From NCBI RefSeq assembly GCF_000243215.1, contig NZ_JH594598.1, positions 89,036 through 153,035 of the forward strand: a stretch of DNA of 64,000 bases. Direction: 5' to 3'. Below the pieces are notes generated by a model that did not search any database, was not told the DNA's origin, and was given only the letters and a program-made list of their open reading frames with translations. A program made the translations under genes and the position numbers. Source of the stretch: Odoribacter laneus YIT 12061. Its GTDB lineage: Bacteria > Bacteroidota > Bacteroidia > Bacteroidales > Marinifilaceae. Shown one piece after another: positions 1-9,972 of the stretch. Each line of letters starts with the position of its first letter. Position 1 is the first letter of the stretch.

Positions 1-639
1 GATTACGGCATTATTCACAAAAACGGAGAGCTTACGACCATTCAAACTGATCGGGGAGCCCTTGTATGCCCTTCGGTTTGGAATATTCCTGCCGAATTCA
101 AAAACAAGGATCGTGTGCTGATTTATTTCAATTTGTTAGGAGAAGCCGACAGTACCGAACAGTTCGATTACTATGTAAGGATAAATGAAATACATAAAAT
201 TCTGACCAAAGACCTTATCGAATACAGCTCCGAAATTTCTGACAGTCTTGGGTACGACCCGATTCAACTGTATAACCTATGGATCAGTCGGGAATTTATC
301 AACTTCGATTTCTATTACGGTGCAGGTGCTCCGAACCTAAAACACATGATCAACCTGGCCTTGCATCCCGAAAAAACGGCAGACAACCGTATTTTACTGG
401 AATTCCGTCACAATGCTTTCCGTGATCCTTACAATTATAAATACCATGGAATCGTTTCTTTCCGAGCAGCCGAGCTCCTGGATACCCCTCAGGATTCCGT
501 GTTATTACGGATAAAATACAGGGGGCTTGAACAAGACAAAACAGTCGATCTCACCTGGATTCCGCAGGAAAACAAGCTGATTAAACCGGAGCTGAATCCC
601 ACCGAAATTCCGCTCTCTCAAACCGAAATCCTGCACTAA
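1..639 (+). CDS. NigD-like protein, 3' part (5' end outside window)
   Basis: The reading frame is open from the first base and ends at TAA 637-639, giving about 212 residues without a start, so the N-terminus lies upstream of the window. The visible part begins in a small beta-rich segment (DYGIIHKNGELTTIQTDRG) and continues into a beta-sandwich-like C-terminal half. This resembles the two-domain (OB-like plus beta-sandwich) layout of Bacteroidales NigD-like lipoproteins, whose biochemical role is unknown. Signal peptide and lipobox would be in the missing part. Assignment rests on recalled family resemblance, not on a search. A first ATG/GTG only appears at 115, but the conserved upstream residues show that is not the true start. 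Confidence 0.75.
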   Translation, partial: DYGIIHKNGELTTIQTDRGALVCPSVWNIPAEFKNKDRVLIYFNLLGEADSTEQFDYYVRINEIHKILTKDLIEYSSEISDSLGYDPIQLYNLWISREFINFDFYYGAGAPNLKHMINLALHPEKTADNRILLEFRHNAFRDPYNYKYHGIVSFRAAELLDTPQDSVLLRIKYRGLEQDKTVDLTWIPQENKLIKPELNPTEIPLSQTEILH

Positions 640-735
640 TTCACAAACCTTACTCTACTATTTATATAAACTCAACATCAAATTATAGAGGAAATCTCTT
701 CCTCTATAATTTAGTTAAAAATTCAAATCCATTTC

Positions 736-765
736 TTGTATTTCCAATTACTATTATTACCTTTG
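736..765 (+). promoter_or_regulatory. Bacteroidota-type promoter of tRNA-Pro
   Basis: TTG at 736-738 is followed after exactly 19 nt by TACCTTTG at 758-765, matching the Bacteroidota -33/-7 consensus (TTTG, TAnnTTTG). The tRNA begins 12 nt downstream. Confidence 0.7.
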
Positions 766-777
766 TCCGCACAATAA

Positions 778-851
778 CGGGGCGTAGCGCAGCCCGGTAG
801 CGCATCTGCTTTGGGAGCAGAGGGTCGCAGGTTCGAATCCTGTCACCCCGA
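778..851 (+). tRNA. tRNA-Pro(TGG)
   Basis: A 74-nt cloverleaf: acceptor CGGGGCG/CACCCCG (one C-A mismatch at the sixth pair), D arm GCGC/GCGC, anticodon stem TCTGC/GCAGA with loop TTTGGGA giving anticodon TGG, and T arm GCAGG-TTCGAAT-CCTGT. No CCA is encoded; ACG follows. The acceptor mismatch is visible but the rest of the fold is canonical. Confidence 0.95.
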
Positions 852-863
852 CGATTGAAAAAC

Positions 864-896
864 AAGCAGTTACATGAAAATGTAGCTGCTTTTTTT
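864..896 (+). terminator. intrinsic terminator of tRNA-Pro
   Basis: Twelve-base stem (864-875 with 880-891, one G-T pair) around a GAAA loop, followed by a T run to 896. It lies 12 nt after the tRNA. Confidence 0.85.
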
Positions 897-1312
897 ATGC
901 CTTATTTCCTACCGTGCCGTCAACGTGCCGTTTTTTACCTCAAAAATGTCAAATAACTCACGTTTAATCACACAATAGATTCATCATTCTCTGTAATCTT
1001 TTAGTGTTTGATTGAATTTTATTGCTTTTACAAAGGAAGACCATTTAGCCGATCAGCAGTTGATTTTGTGTGAAATATAGCTAATAGAAAAGATTAAAAT
1101 TTTGTTTTGAAATTTCTCAATAGAAAAAAATTAGTGGAGTTGGGGGCTTAATATATAGAATCATGGAGGGTATATTTAAACAAGTTGGTAAAGTCACATT
1201 GATTTTTGTATCTTCTTTAAATAGAAGCTATGATTTTGCCAACTGTTTTTGAAAAAATTTAACTGATTTTTCATTTAAGATAGGAAAAAGAGCTCCATTA
1301 ATTTATTAAAAT
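897..1312. other. intergenic stretch, possible decayed integration flank
   Basis: No coding potential is seen. Just after the tRNA-Pro terminator there is a short direct repeat of CGTGCCGT (about 913-920 and 925-932). It could be a leftover of an element once inserted next to the tRNA, but no integrase fragment is visible here. The rest is AT-rich and featureless to me. Confidence 0.4.
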
Positions 1313-1351
1313 AAAAAAGGAAGGGTCACTTCATGTTTCAAGCCCCCTTCC
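1313..1351 (-). terminator. terminator of the CNNM-type gene
   Basis: On the minus strand GGAAGGG (1345-1351 complement) pairs with CCCTTCC (1319-1325 complement) and is followed by six T (1313-1318 complement). It sits just past the stop of the gene at 1378-2661. Confidence 0.7.
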
Positions 1352-1377
1352 ATATTAGCCGACTATTTTTAAATCCG

Positions 1378-2661
1378 TTATTGATCTTTACCATCTGGCA
1401 GATTTACCCATACCTTGTCAATTCGTACGCCATCCATATCCACTACTTCAAAGACAAAATTGTACCAACGAACTTGTTCCCCTGATTGCGGGATATGTTC
1501 CAGCAACTCCAGAATCAAACCGCCTACTGTATTATAATTACAATTTTCAAACAATTCTTCCTGCTGAAAATAAGTGAGGAAATCATAAAAAGGACATTGC
1601 CCGTCTACCAACCATCCTTCACCATTGACACGTTTGATAATATTCGGTTCTTTGTGCGTATCATTCACCGTCCCTAACAATGCTTCCAAGATGTCCCGTA
1701 AAGTAATAATTCCCTGGCACACGCCGAATTCATCGCAAATCAACGCCCGGCTGATTCCTTGTTCTTTCATCTTTTCCAAAGCCTTATACACACTCATATT
1801 CTCCGGGAAATAAGAGGCCGGACGTACAATGTCCGCCAGATTGAAATCCGGTGCATCCAGATGCAATACCAAATCCTTGAGTGAAATTACTCCCTTTACT
1901 TCGTCTTTATTACCCTCTGTCACAGGATACATATCGAAAAGCTGATTTTCCAGAGCTTTCATTACTTCATTTTTCGTCATATTCATATGCAGCCATATTA
2001 TCTCATTCCGTTGGGTCATTATGTCATCTACCTTCAAATCCCCCAGCAAAAATACCCGTTCTACAATGTCTTGTTCCACTTCTTGTACCTCGCCGTCTTC
2101 TTTTCCTTCCTGTACGATTGATTTGATTTCTTCTTCAGTCACCTTACTTTCAGCCTCTTTCAATCCCAGCAAATTGAACATTCCGGAAGTACTTTTCGAC
2201 AATATCCATACAAAGGGAGCAGCCGCCAGTGAGAGTATATACATCGGCCGGGCGATGATTTTAGAGGCCTTTTCTGCTATACTCAATCCGATCCGTTTCG
2301 GAACGAGTTCTCCAAAAATCAAAGTAAGATAAGTAACTACTACCACGATTACAATTTGAGCAATCATAGGCGAATAGGCTGGAGAAACACCCCAGCCCCG
2401 GAGTATACCGGCAAAATCATCTGCCAGCGTAGCCCCTGAATAAATACCCGTTAAAATCCCGATTAGTGTGATCCCAATCTGAATCGTCGAGAGAAAACGA
2501 TCTGGTTCGTTAGCCAGCTTTAAGGCAAGCCTAGCTAGCTTGCTGCCTTTTTTGGCATCCGTGGAAAGACTGGATTTCCGAGCGGAAATCAACGCAATTT
2601 CGGACATTGCAAAAAGTCCGTTCAACAAAATAAGAGCTATAATGATTAAAATTTCGTTCAT
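1378..2661 (-). CDS. CNNM/CorC-type (HlyC/TlyC family) membrane protein
   Basis: 427 residues with the full family architecture: an N-terminal DUF21/CNNM membrane domain (about 1-185, with hydrophobic segments at the very start, near 60-80, 100-125 and 140-165), a CBS-domain pair (about 205-330, starting at VDDIMTQR and containing DEFGVCQGIITLRDIL) and a C-terminal CorC_HlyC domain (about 340-420). The family is linked to magnesium/divalent-cation homeostasis in several bacteria; the old name haemolysin is misleading. The gene stands alone with its own terminator. Its 5' leader contains a short perfect palindrome, TCCGTCC-T-GGACGGA (about 2681-2695). Confidence 0.92.
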   Translation of the reverse strand: MNEILIIIALILLNGLFAMSEIALISARKSSLSTDAKKGSKLARLALKLANEPDRFLSTIQIGITLIGILTGIYSGATLADDFAGILRGWGVSPAYSPMIAQIVIVVVVTYLTLIFGELVPKRIGLSIAEKASKIIARPMYILSLAAAPFVWILSKSTSGMFNLLGLKEAESKVTEEEIKSIVQEGKEDGEVQEVEQDIVERVFLLGDLKVDDIMTQRNEIIWLHMNMTKNEVMKALENQLFDMYPVTEGNKDEVKGVISLKDLVLHLDAPDFNLADIVRPASYFPENMSVYKALEKMKEQGISRALICDEFGVCQGIITLRDILEALLGTVNDTHKEPNIIKRVNGEGWLVDGQCPFYDFLTYFQQEELFENCNYNTVGGLILELLEHIPQSGEQVRWYNFVFEVVDMDGVRIDKVWVNLPDGKDQ

Positions 2662-2800
2662 ATAAAATTAATTTTGATGATTCCGTCCTGGACGGAGAAA
2701 AATATTCCTATGCCTAAAAGCATATACCCGAAAAGTGGGCTAGGAAGTAAGGTTTCACTCCTTTTTTAAAGGATGACCGTAATAAAAAAGTAACGAACCG

Positions 2801-3148
2801 CTAAATCAGGTAAACACAGCAAATCATATGCGTATGACGATTATCCAACGTAAAATACGAGGGAGTTTCAACACTCAGAATAGTCCCTAAGTACGCGGGT
2901 ACAATTTCCGGAACAATTGAAAAAAATAACCGGGGAGCAGAAAAAACAGGCCGTACCTTATAGTAATAAGATTCCCTCGGTTCATCGGCATCCTCCCTCC
3001 CCTCATCGGCAGAATAATAAGCCCTTGCTACAGGTTTTACCTGATCTCTGAAAGCAGAACATTCCAAAATATCTAATTGTACCAACAAAACAAGCAGTAC
3101 AAACATAAGATGTATAAAACGCCTGGGGCCTGAATCTTCACTATCCAT
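2801..3148 (-). CDS. small secreted or membrane-anchored hypothetical protein
   Basis: 115 residues, not recognised. After a short charged start there is a hydrophobic stretch at about 11-30 (FIHLMFVLLVLLVQLDIL) that could be a signal peptide or membrane anchor, then a charged region and a Tyr-rich middle (YYSADEGRE, SYYYKV). Two Cys sit near the C-terminus. It fills the gap between two same-strand genes without overlap, which supports it being real, but no family signature is visible and a chance reading frame is possible. Confidence 0.5.
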   Translation of the reverse strand: MDSEDSGPRRFIHLMFVLLVLLVQLDILECSAFRDQVKPVARAYYSADEGREDADEPRESYYYKVRPVFSAPRLFFSIVPEIVPAYLGTILSVETPSYFTLDNRHTHMICCVYLI

Positions 3149-3287
3149 TGAATGAATTGTTTTCTGCTACGAAATTATATAAATTACCCCTTTTATAATA
3201 CGATATTTTTGGTAATTACAAAAAATTTACATTTTTTATAATTCACATCCCTTCGTTTCCGATTTTCCCTTCCAGCTTTTTATTCCT

Positions 3288-6056
3288 TTACATAAGGGGC
3301 AAAGTAAACCAGAAACGGGATCCTTTCCCCGGTTCTGACTGGAGTCCGATCCGACCATTGAGCTGCTCTACGATACTTTTACAGATAGGGAGCCCCAAAC
3401 CTGTCCCATGGATAAAGCTATTGAGTTTGACAAAACGCTGGAAAATTGCCTGTTGTTTTTCCGGCAAAATACCGATCCCTGTGTCCGCCACATAGAATTC
3501 GATTTCATGCTCATATACCTGATATCCCAAGGTTATTGTACCGGTAGTCGTAAATTTTTGGGCGTTATTGATAAAATTCGTAAGTACTTGCTGAATCCGG
3601 TTTCTATCGCTCCGGATATGAAATTCCGGAAGATATTCATCGAACAGAAGTTCCACCCCCGGAGGAGTTTTGTATTTTAACACCTGAACGATATCCTGAC
3701 ACAAGGGATTGACAGAAACATCTTCCATTTTCATTTCAAAGGTTCCGGCCTCAATTTTGGACAAGTCGAGAATATCTGAAATAAGCTGCAATAACAATTC
3801 ATTGTTTTTTTCAACAATTCCCAGATATTGTTGTTGCTCACTTTTATCGTCTGTTTCAGCCATTAACGTGGAAAAACCGACAATCGCATTTAAAGGGGTG
3901 CGAATCTCGTGACTCATATTAGCTAAAAAGGCAGATTTTAAACGATCGGATTCCTCCGCCCTTTCCTTTGCAGTGATCAATTTGGATTCAATCTCTTTTA
4001 GTTCCGTAATATCATAATTGATCGAAAGCATTTCAATCACTCCATCCTGCGGCCGATAATCCCGGACCAAAACATTTGTCCGGGTCCAGGTCTGTCGGCC
4101 ATCTTCATGAAAAATACGAAGATCTTGCCGGACATTGGAAACTTCTCCGCGAATAACCTTCTTTAAAAAATCGGACATCACCTTCCGGTCCTCCGGATGT
4201 AAATGAGAATATACGCCTATAATTTGATTCAGGGGAACACCTTCCGTTTCCCCGACATTCTGATACCAACTATCCAAAGCATAACCGTCACAACTCAGTG
4301 CATCGAAATGAGCATACCCCACTTTAGCATAGTCTCCAACAAGAGTAAAAAAATCTTTAAACTCCTGGATTTGATTATAGGCCACGGTTTCTTCCGTCCG
4401 GTCGATATGAATCATTAAATAATTTGTAAAATTATTTTGAGAATCATATAAAGAAGTAATTTTCGTAAGTAGATTGATTTTTCCGGTTCTATTGGAAACA
4501 TAATAACCATTCAATTTAGAAAAATCGTAATCGAGTGTAAAATTGGCATCTTCTTTCTTACGCATTTTCTCTTTTATCTCCTCCGGCATAAGAGGATGCT
4601 CAAAAATATTGCTACCTAAAATAGCTTCTTTGTCCTGTAAACCGAAAATCTCCAGCTCTTTATCATTAATATCGATCAAATTTCCTTCTTTATCGTATAG
4701 TTCAATCCCCGCCGGTAAATTCCGGTAAATATTACGTAGAATACGCTCGCTTTTGTCGAGTGCTTTATGCGCTTTAAAGGTCTCGGTCATATCCGAAAAC
4801 AAGATTACAATTTCATCTTTATGAGGCGAATAAATGATGCCATGGCAATATTTATCCTGCACTTCCAGGTAGTAACTCTTTTCCAAAGGTTGTCCGCTTT
4901 GAAGAATATCTTCAAAGATCCGGAGATCCTCCTGTATTTCCGTTTTCAACAAACTAGCCCGTTTTCCGATAATGTCCGTACTGCTATTGTAGATACGCAG
5001 ACAAGTTTCATTGGCGTCTTTTAAAATATAGTCGATTATTTCCTGGCTTTCATTGTAAATCAATCCAAGCCGGATATAACCGATAGGCATATACTTATAC
5101 AAATCAGCCAGATATTGTTTTTCTGCCAACGCCTGTTCTTCAGCTTTCCGTAATTCGATACATATACTGATAATATTCACTAAAGAAGAAAACCATTGAT
5201 AATCTTCATTTTTCCATATATGATTTTTATCGGCTACATCAATTCCTGCATAACCCGAAACCCCATTACGAGAGAACATCGGAACGACCAAAGTTGATTG
5301 AACCCCTTGTTCCTGAAGAATTTCCTTTATTTTTATGGCTTCCGGTGGGAGTTCATCCAAACTAGCCAGTATGATCGGATTCGCTCGTTTTATCAACTGT
5401 GTGGTCCACCATTCATCATTCCTTACGGGTATATTTACGACATGAGATATCGTAAAAGGAAAAGTTTCATTACTCACCTGATAACGGCAAATACAAGTCT
5501 GATTTTCCGTGTCGTATTCCACAATATAAGTACGGCCTTTCGGAAACTGCTGTAAAATATCTCCTAAAATTTTATGAATGACACTTCCTATATCCCCTGC
5601 CTGAAACAGAGAAAACAAAGAACGAGAAATACTATTTTGTTGGCTGAACAAATTGTTCACACGTTGTAGAGTTGACTCGACAGAACTGGTACTCAAAGGC
5701 GAATCCAGGCATTCCATAAAACCGTACGTCTTTAAATTGCCCTCTGCATCTGTTTCCTTAGAACAAAGTTTCACCCGCAGCCATTGTACTCCTTGAGGGG
5801 TATTAATAGGATAAACCTGATCGTATACGTTTTGTGTTTTTCCGAATGTAAACTCATTAACCGTACGAAGACGGTAATCCTGGCAGATCAAATTCCGGAA
5901 ATCTTCAAAACTAATGACTCCCTCCGGACCTAAATTTAATAAACGACTGATAAAAGGAGAGCAACGGTATTGTTGTTTAACAAAGTCCGCTTCCCACCAT
6001 CCCATCCGGCCTTTACTCATCAGACTTTCAATACGTTTATTGTCAAATTGCTCCAT
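3288..6056 (-). CDS. PAS/GAF multi-sensor histidine kinase (soluble)
   Basis: 922 residues without signal peptide or membrane segment. Order: a PAS-like region (about 10-115), a GAF-like region (about 140-300), two or three further PAS modules (about 315-420, 430-550, 570-690; the last with the PAS_3-type HPEDR element), a HisKA dimerisation domain with phospho-acceptor His near residue 716 ([10 protein letters not shown]), and a HATPase_c domain (N box [10 protein letters not shown]1 DTGIGI, G2 GTGLGL) to the end. There is no receiver domain and no response regulator adjacent, so the partner is encoded elsewhere. It should sense cytoplasmic signals or ligands; which ones cannot be read from sequence. 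Confidence 0.93.
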   Translation of the reverse strand: MEQFDNKRIESLMSKGRMGWWEADFVKQQYRCSPFISRLLNLGPEGVISFEDFRNLICQDYRLRTVNEFTFGKTQNVYDQVYPINTPQGVQWLRVKLCSKETDAEGNLKTYGFMECLDSPLSTSSVESTLQRVNNLFSQQNSISRSLFSLFQAGDIGSVIHKILGDILQQFPKGRTYIVEYDTENQTCICRYQVSNETFPFTISHVVNIPVRNDEWWTTQLIKRANPIILASLDELPPEAIKIKEILQEQGVQSTLVVPMFSRNGVSGYAGIDVADKNHIWKNEDYQWFSSLVNIISICIELRKAEEQALAEKQYLADLYKYMPIGYIRLGLIYNESQEIIDYILKDANETCLRIYNSSTDIIGKRASLLKTEIQEDLRIFEDILQSGQPLEKSYYLEVQDKYCHGIIYSPHKDEIVILFSDMTETFKAHKALDKSERILRNIYRNLPAGIELYDKEGNLIDINDKELEIFGLQDKEAILGSNIFEHPLMPEEIKEKMRKKEDANFTLDYDFSKLNGYYVSNRTGKINLLTKITSLYDSQNNFTNYLMIHIDRTEETVAYNQIQEFKDFFTLVGDYAKVGYAHFDALSCDGYALDSWYQNVGETEGVPLNQIIGVYSHLHPEDRKVMSDFLKKVIRGEVSNVRQDLRIFHEDGRQTWTRTNVLVRDYRPQDGVIEMLSINYDITELKEIESKLITAKERAEESDRLKSAFLANMSHEIRTPLNAIVGFSTLMAETDDKSEQQQYLGIVEKNNELLLQLISDILDLSKIEAGTFEMKMEDVSVNPLCQDIVQVLKYKTPPGVELLFDEYLPEFHIRSDRNRIQQVLTNFINNAQKFTTTGTITLGYQVYEHEIEFYVADTGIGILPEKQQAIFQRFVKLNSFIHGTGLGLPICKSIVEQLNGRIGLQSEPGKGSRFWFTLPLM

Positions 6057-6084
6057 AACAGTGTTTTATTTTTTGCAGATGCAA

Positions 6085-6092
6085 CAAATGTA
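6085..6092 (-). promoter_or_regulatory. -7 box of the PAS/GAF kinase gene
   Basis: Minus-strand TACATTTG, 28 nt before the ATG at 6056; fits TAnnTTTG. No clear -33 TTTG at the ideal spacing. Confidence 0.45.
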
Positions 6093-6150
6093 AGTAATTA
6101 TTACAAATTTTAGTTCCCCAATCTATTTTTTAGTATATCGTTATTTATAA

Positions 6151-7247
6151 ACTTTTTCAACCGCCTATATAATTGAAGATACTGAATTTATAAAATACTA
6201 CCTTCCTTTTCTGAAAATAAGCAATATCAAATATGTAACTCATTACAAAAACAGGGCAGAAGCATTAATAGCATTAGGACAATATAAAGATGCTTGTAAT
6301 GCTTATGAAAGAACCATGCATATCGCAGATTCCCTCCAACGTAAAGAACAATTAAAAACAATAGGAGAGCTACAGGTGTCTGACGAGATGGATAAATTAA
6401 AATTAAGCAAGGCCCGTCTGTCTTCCCGGAATCATACAATCGCCCTGATAAGCGCTATAACCTTGTTATGTCTCCTGATCGGCTTTGCTCTCTATCTTTA
6501 CCTTAATTTAAAACGTACCCAAAAACTGCATAACAAACTGCTTCAGCAACGAGAAAAAGCATTGAAAAGTGAAAAACAAAAAAACGCTTTTATTAATTCT
6601 ATCTGTCACGAAGTACGCACTCCTCCCAATAGTATTTCCGGCTTTACCGCCTTGATTGTAGAGGATCTGGAAACAACCGGCTACCAAAACGAATACAATG
6701 AAATTATACAGGAAAGTTGCGATCATTTGACGAATCTCCTGGACGATATGCTGGAAGTTGCCTATCTGGAAAATTTAAATAAAGACCTGCCGACAGACCT
6801 TGTAGATATAAATAAACTATGCAAACAAGAAATGGAGGCGATACAAAAAAGTATCCTCAGAAAGAAGTCGTTTATCAACTTTACTTATCACCCCAGCTCT
6901 TCCCTATTTGTACTCATGCAAAATATTTTTCCTTGTTAATAAGACATTTACTGAATAATGCCCGTAAATTTATCCAAACGGGAGAAATCCAACTGAAAGC
7001 AGAACCGGACCAAAAGAACAAAAAAATCAACATCACGATTACTGATACGGGTTGCGGTATTCCCAAAGACAAACAAGAATATGTTTTCGAACGATTTACC
7101 AAATTAGATACGTTTACTCCCGGAAATGGGTTGGGACTCTATCTTTGCCGCTTGATTAGTATTAAATTATACGCTACCCTTTACATTGATGCTCACTATA
7201 TGCAAGACACCCGCATAATATTCTGCTGGGCTGACTGTCATTTTTAA
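6151..7247 (+). pseudogene. broken TPR-type histidine kinase
   Basis: Frame 1 after the stop at 6148-6150 encodes a TPR-like tail (AEALIALGQYKDACNAYERT at 6256-6315), a coiled coil, a membrane segment (about 6436-6505) and a HisKA box (CHEVRTPPNSISGF). It then runs into a stop at 6937-6939. The homologous continuation (RHLLNNARKF, DTGCGIPKDKQEYVFERF, GNGLGLYLCR) is in another frame from about 6910 to the stop at 7245-7247, so a frameshift lies near 6905-6920. Most of the N-terminal signal peptide and TPR region is missing, and the HisKA motif has PN where LN is expected. The intact gene at 31797-33854 has the same architecture and shares VFERFTK and GLGLYxCR, so this is a decayed paralogue. 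Confidence 0.88.
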
Positions 7248-7327
7248 TAAACATACTTGCTTATAGCTAACTAAATAAAAAAACATTTCTACAACAGAAA
7301 ATTCTGGAAAACCCGTACGAAAAGCTT

Positions 7328-7543
7328 TTACCAACGCTTGATATCCGCTATAATTCCTAAACGTATAAGTTCCTGCAATACATCTTTTTCAAATATTTTC
7401 TTTACCCTGCTTCCATGCGCCAGTTGATAAACACGATAAGGAGATATCCCATGTTGTCGTGCTAATTGCAGATAGATAGCTTTATGTTTGGAAAAAAAGT
7501 AATGATAATAGCTCTTCATAAAAACTGAATTAACAAATTTCAT
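7328..7543 (-). CDS. small helix-turn-helix-like conserved protein
   Basis: 71 residues, basic and mostly helical by eye. The middle (LARQHGISPYRVYQLAHGSR) reads like a helix-turn-helix: a helix, a Gly turn, a second helix beginning ISPYRVYQ. It ends in another predicted helix (FEKDVLQELIRLGII). I recall similar short proteins of unknown function in Bacteroidales but cannot verify this. DNA binding is inference. It faces the broken histidine kinase tail to tail. Start at 7543; the Met at residue 9 (7519) is an alternative start. Confidence 0.6.
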   Translation of the reverse strand: MKFVNSVFMKSYYHYFFSKHKAIYLQLARQHGISPYRVYQLAHGSRVKKIFEKDVLQELIRLGIIADIKRW

Positions 7544-8171
7544 CCATAAAATACGTTCGTTTAGACTTGGGCCCGAAAAGTGCTTTTTTCTTCAAAAAAA
7601 AGTCAGTCAGAATGGAATTTGTGCTAATAATCAGACTATTAAAAAACTTATAAATGTTTAATAATTACAAATAAAACATTATCTTTGTACAAAAGAAATG
7701 AACCTTTTGTTAATAAGTCAAATCATTAAAAATAAGAGATTTAACACAACTGATCTTCTTAAAAATTACCATTTTGATTTCTTCCCTATTTTTTCTTTTT
7801 CGGGGATAAATTTCATTTAAATAGTTATCGTATCCAAGAAAGAGTCGTGAAGTTTTTGTTAAAAATTCCAAGCTTTAAAAAGTACAAACCTATTAATAGT
7901 AAAGGCTAGAAATTTGGGAAAAGAAGTCTGAACTATATATAAAAAAGAACTATCCCAAAAGTTTTCCTGGGATAGAGTAGCAGTTTATTAAGCTTGATTA
8001 GCAAAATCTTCCAGCTCTTTGATTGGCAGACCTACAGTCCTGATCAGTCCCGATCTGTGAGGACTTTCGTTCTGCTAATCCGCATTATGCCGATCCTTTT
8101 CTGAAAGGAATGCTAATTAAGAAAAGTCATAGTCTTAAATTTTGGGAGCCTCCCTTTACCGCTTTGAACCT
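7544..8171. other. 628-bp intergenic stretch with a promoter-like box and coding debris
   Basis: A TATCTTTG box lies at about 7680-7687 on the plus strand without a recognisable gene after it. Around 7985-8080 the minus strand carries a short stop-free stretch ending VGLPIKELEDFANQA before TAA, and at about 8085-8175 the plus strand reads ADPFLKGMLIKKSH. Both look like debris of former genes but neither has a start or enough length to call. Confidence 0.4.
7941..7975 (-). terminator. minus-strand terminator
   Basis: Perfect 8-bp stem CTATCCCA/TGGGATAG (7950-7957, 7968-7975), followed on the minus strand by TTCTTTTTT. It would end transcription coming from the PatB-type gene about 200 bp upstream. 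Confidence 0.6.
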
Positions 8172-9335
8172 TTAAAAAGCTCTTTTTATCCGTTCCAGTC
8201 CTTCCTGTAAAATACTGCGAGGACATCCGATATTCATCCGCCGGAAGCCATAACCTTCTTTTCCAAAAGGGATACCATCATTCAAGGCAACTTTCGCCTT
8301 GCGCACCAAAACATCCCCTACTTCCTCATGTGTCAAACCCGTCCCACGAAAATCCAACCAAAGCAGGAAAGAGCCTTCCGGCTTTATCATTTTCAGATAA
8401 GGAAGTTCCCGCTGAATATAATCAGCAGCAAAATCGACATTTCCTTTCAGATAAACCACCAACTCATTCAACCATTCCTCTCCGTACAAATAAGCAGCTT
8501 TTAAAGTCACATGTCCAAAAATATTTCCGACGTCCAGATGTAAAGCATACATCACTTTATTATAACGATCCAATAAATCTTTGGAAGAAGCAATCACCAA
8601 AGAATTCATCATGCCGGCGATATTGAAAGTTTTACTGGGAGCCATAGCTGTCAGAGTACGGGCTGCAATCTCTTCGGAAACAGAAGCCATGACAGTATGC
8701 TGATAACCGGGTAAAGCTAAATCGGCGTGAATTTCATCCGAAAGAATAATTACATTATACTTACAGCACAATTGTCCCATACGCTCCAATTCCGCCCGCG
8801 TCCATACCCGGCCGACAGGATTGTGAGAATTACTTAAAATAAACAATTTTACTCCCTGGCGTAATTTATTTTCAAAATCCTCCCAGTCCACTTCATAGTG
8901 ACCGTTCTGAATTATTAAACTACTGCAAACCAATTCTCTCTCACTATCGTTTACTACGCCTAAAAACGGTGGATAAACAGGAGTAAGTATCAATACCTTA
9001 TCTCCTTTTTCTGTAAAAGCCCGGACAGAAACACATAAAGCCGTTACCACTCCTGGACTAATACTCATCCATTCGGGCCGAACAGACCAATTATATCTCC
9101 TGCCCACCCAACCGATAAAAGCCTGTTTGGCTTCTTCTGTACGAAAGGTATAGCCGAAAACAGCACGTTTGCAACATTCTTCAGCCGCTTTTACAATCTG
9201 AGGGGCAGCTTTGAAATCCATGTCTGCTACCCACATCGGTAATACATCCGTAGTACCGAAATTCCGGTACAGATCGTCATATTTCACGCTATCTGTATCG
9301 CATCTGTCAATAATTTCATCAAAATTATATTTCAT
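8172..9335 (-). CDS. PatB/MalY-family PLP-dependent C-S lyase or aminotransferase
   Basis: 387 residues, full length for the fold-type I MalY/PatB group, which cleaves cystathionine and related thioethers (cystathionine beta-lyase-like activity). Visible motifs: the N-terminal VLPMWVADMDF signature of this group, SNSHNPVGRVW, the PLP-contacting Asp in ILSDEIHADL (about 198-206), the Schiff-base Lys at 235 in MAPSKTFNIAG, and the C-terminal substrate-carboxylate Arg region (GFRRMNIGCPR). Cytoplasmic. It stands alone. True substrate (cystathionine versus other Cys conjugates) is not decidable here. Confidence 0.92.
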   Translation of the reverse strand: MKYNFDEIIDRCDTDSVKYDDLYRNFGTTDVLPMWVADMDFKAAPQIVKAAEECCKRAVFGYTFRTEEAKQAFIGWVGRRYNWSVRPEWMSISPGVVTALCVSVRAFTEKGDKVLILTPVYPPFLGVVNDSERELVCSSLIIQNGHYEVDWEDFENKLRQGVKLFILSNSHNPVGRVWTRAELERMGQLCCKYNVIILSDEIHADLALPGYQHTVMASVSEEIAARTLTAMAPSKTFNIAGMMNSLVIASSKDLLDRYNKVMYALHLDVGNIFGHVTLKAAYLYGEEWLNELVVYLKGNVDFAADYIQRELPYLKMIKPEGSFLLWLDFRGTGLTHEEVGDVLVRKAKVALNDGIPFGKEGYGFRRMNIGCPRSILQEGLERIKRAF

Positions 9336-9972
9336 TTACCCACGTTTTATTTTTACCCATTCACTTTTGCTTTATCTATGCTATCTTAAACAATAATAAC
9401 CCCTTTATTTCTATCCCCTTGAATAGCAACCAAAAAGAGTAAAACTTCACTACAATTTTAAAAAATGTAACTATACTGAAATACATTATTTTACACCACC
9501 ATCAAACAACTCATTTTTGTTTAACAAAGGTAATCAATTATCCCAAATATGCTGGGAGATTCCGAAAATAATATAAACGAAGCCTACCAACTCCATCCGA
9601 GATTTTTATTAAAAGAATACGCCGGATATACCTCCTGCTAAGTAATTATCTATGTAATTGCCGTAAATCATCCACATCTCCGATGGTTAAACATTCCGGC
9701 ATCTCACTGACAACCCTACTACCAATCGTTTTTAGGTTTCCCTATAAACTGAGTTAATCTTAATAGTAAAGTTTAGGGAATCACTTATTTTCTGCAATAT
9801 ATTTTTGCTGACGGCTTGCTATAGCTGCTCAGCTATTTTTAACGAATGGGTGGAAGATGAGCTTCCTCATAGAGAAAAAGTTAAGCTATTCTATCTGTCT
9901 GATAAAACAAAATACCTTAAATAAACCCTTGACAAAATACCTGATGTTTTATGATACTTTTTGGAGAACTCC
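9336..9972. other. 637-bp gap with a possible gene remnant
   Basis: No intact gene. In frame 1 from about 9781 to TAA 9922-9924 the plus strand reads a lipoprotein-like FLLTAC followed by NEWVEDELPHREKVKLFYLS, but no ATG/GTG start is in frame nearby. This looks like the tail of a decayed small lipoprotein gene. The rest (9336-9780) shows nothing I can name. Confidence 0.35.

Noticed and set aside
2681..2695. Perfect palindrome TCCGTCC-T-GGACGGA as a member of the REP family
   Set aside because: Shares only GGACGG with the REP head and lacks the TTTTT tail; more likely a small leader hairpin of the CNNM gene.
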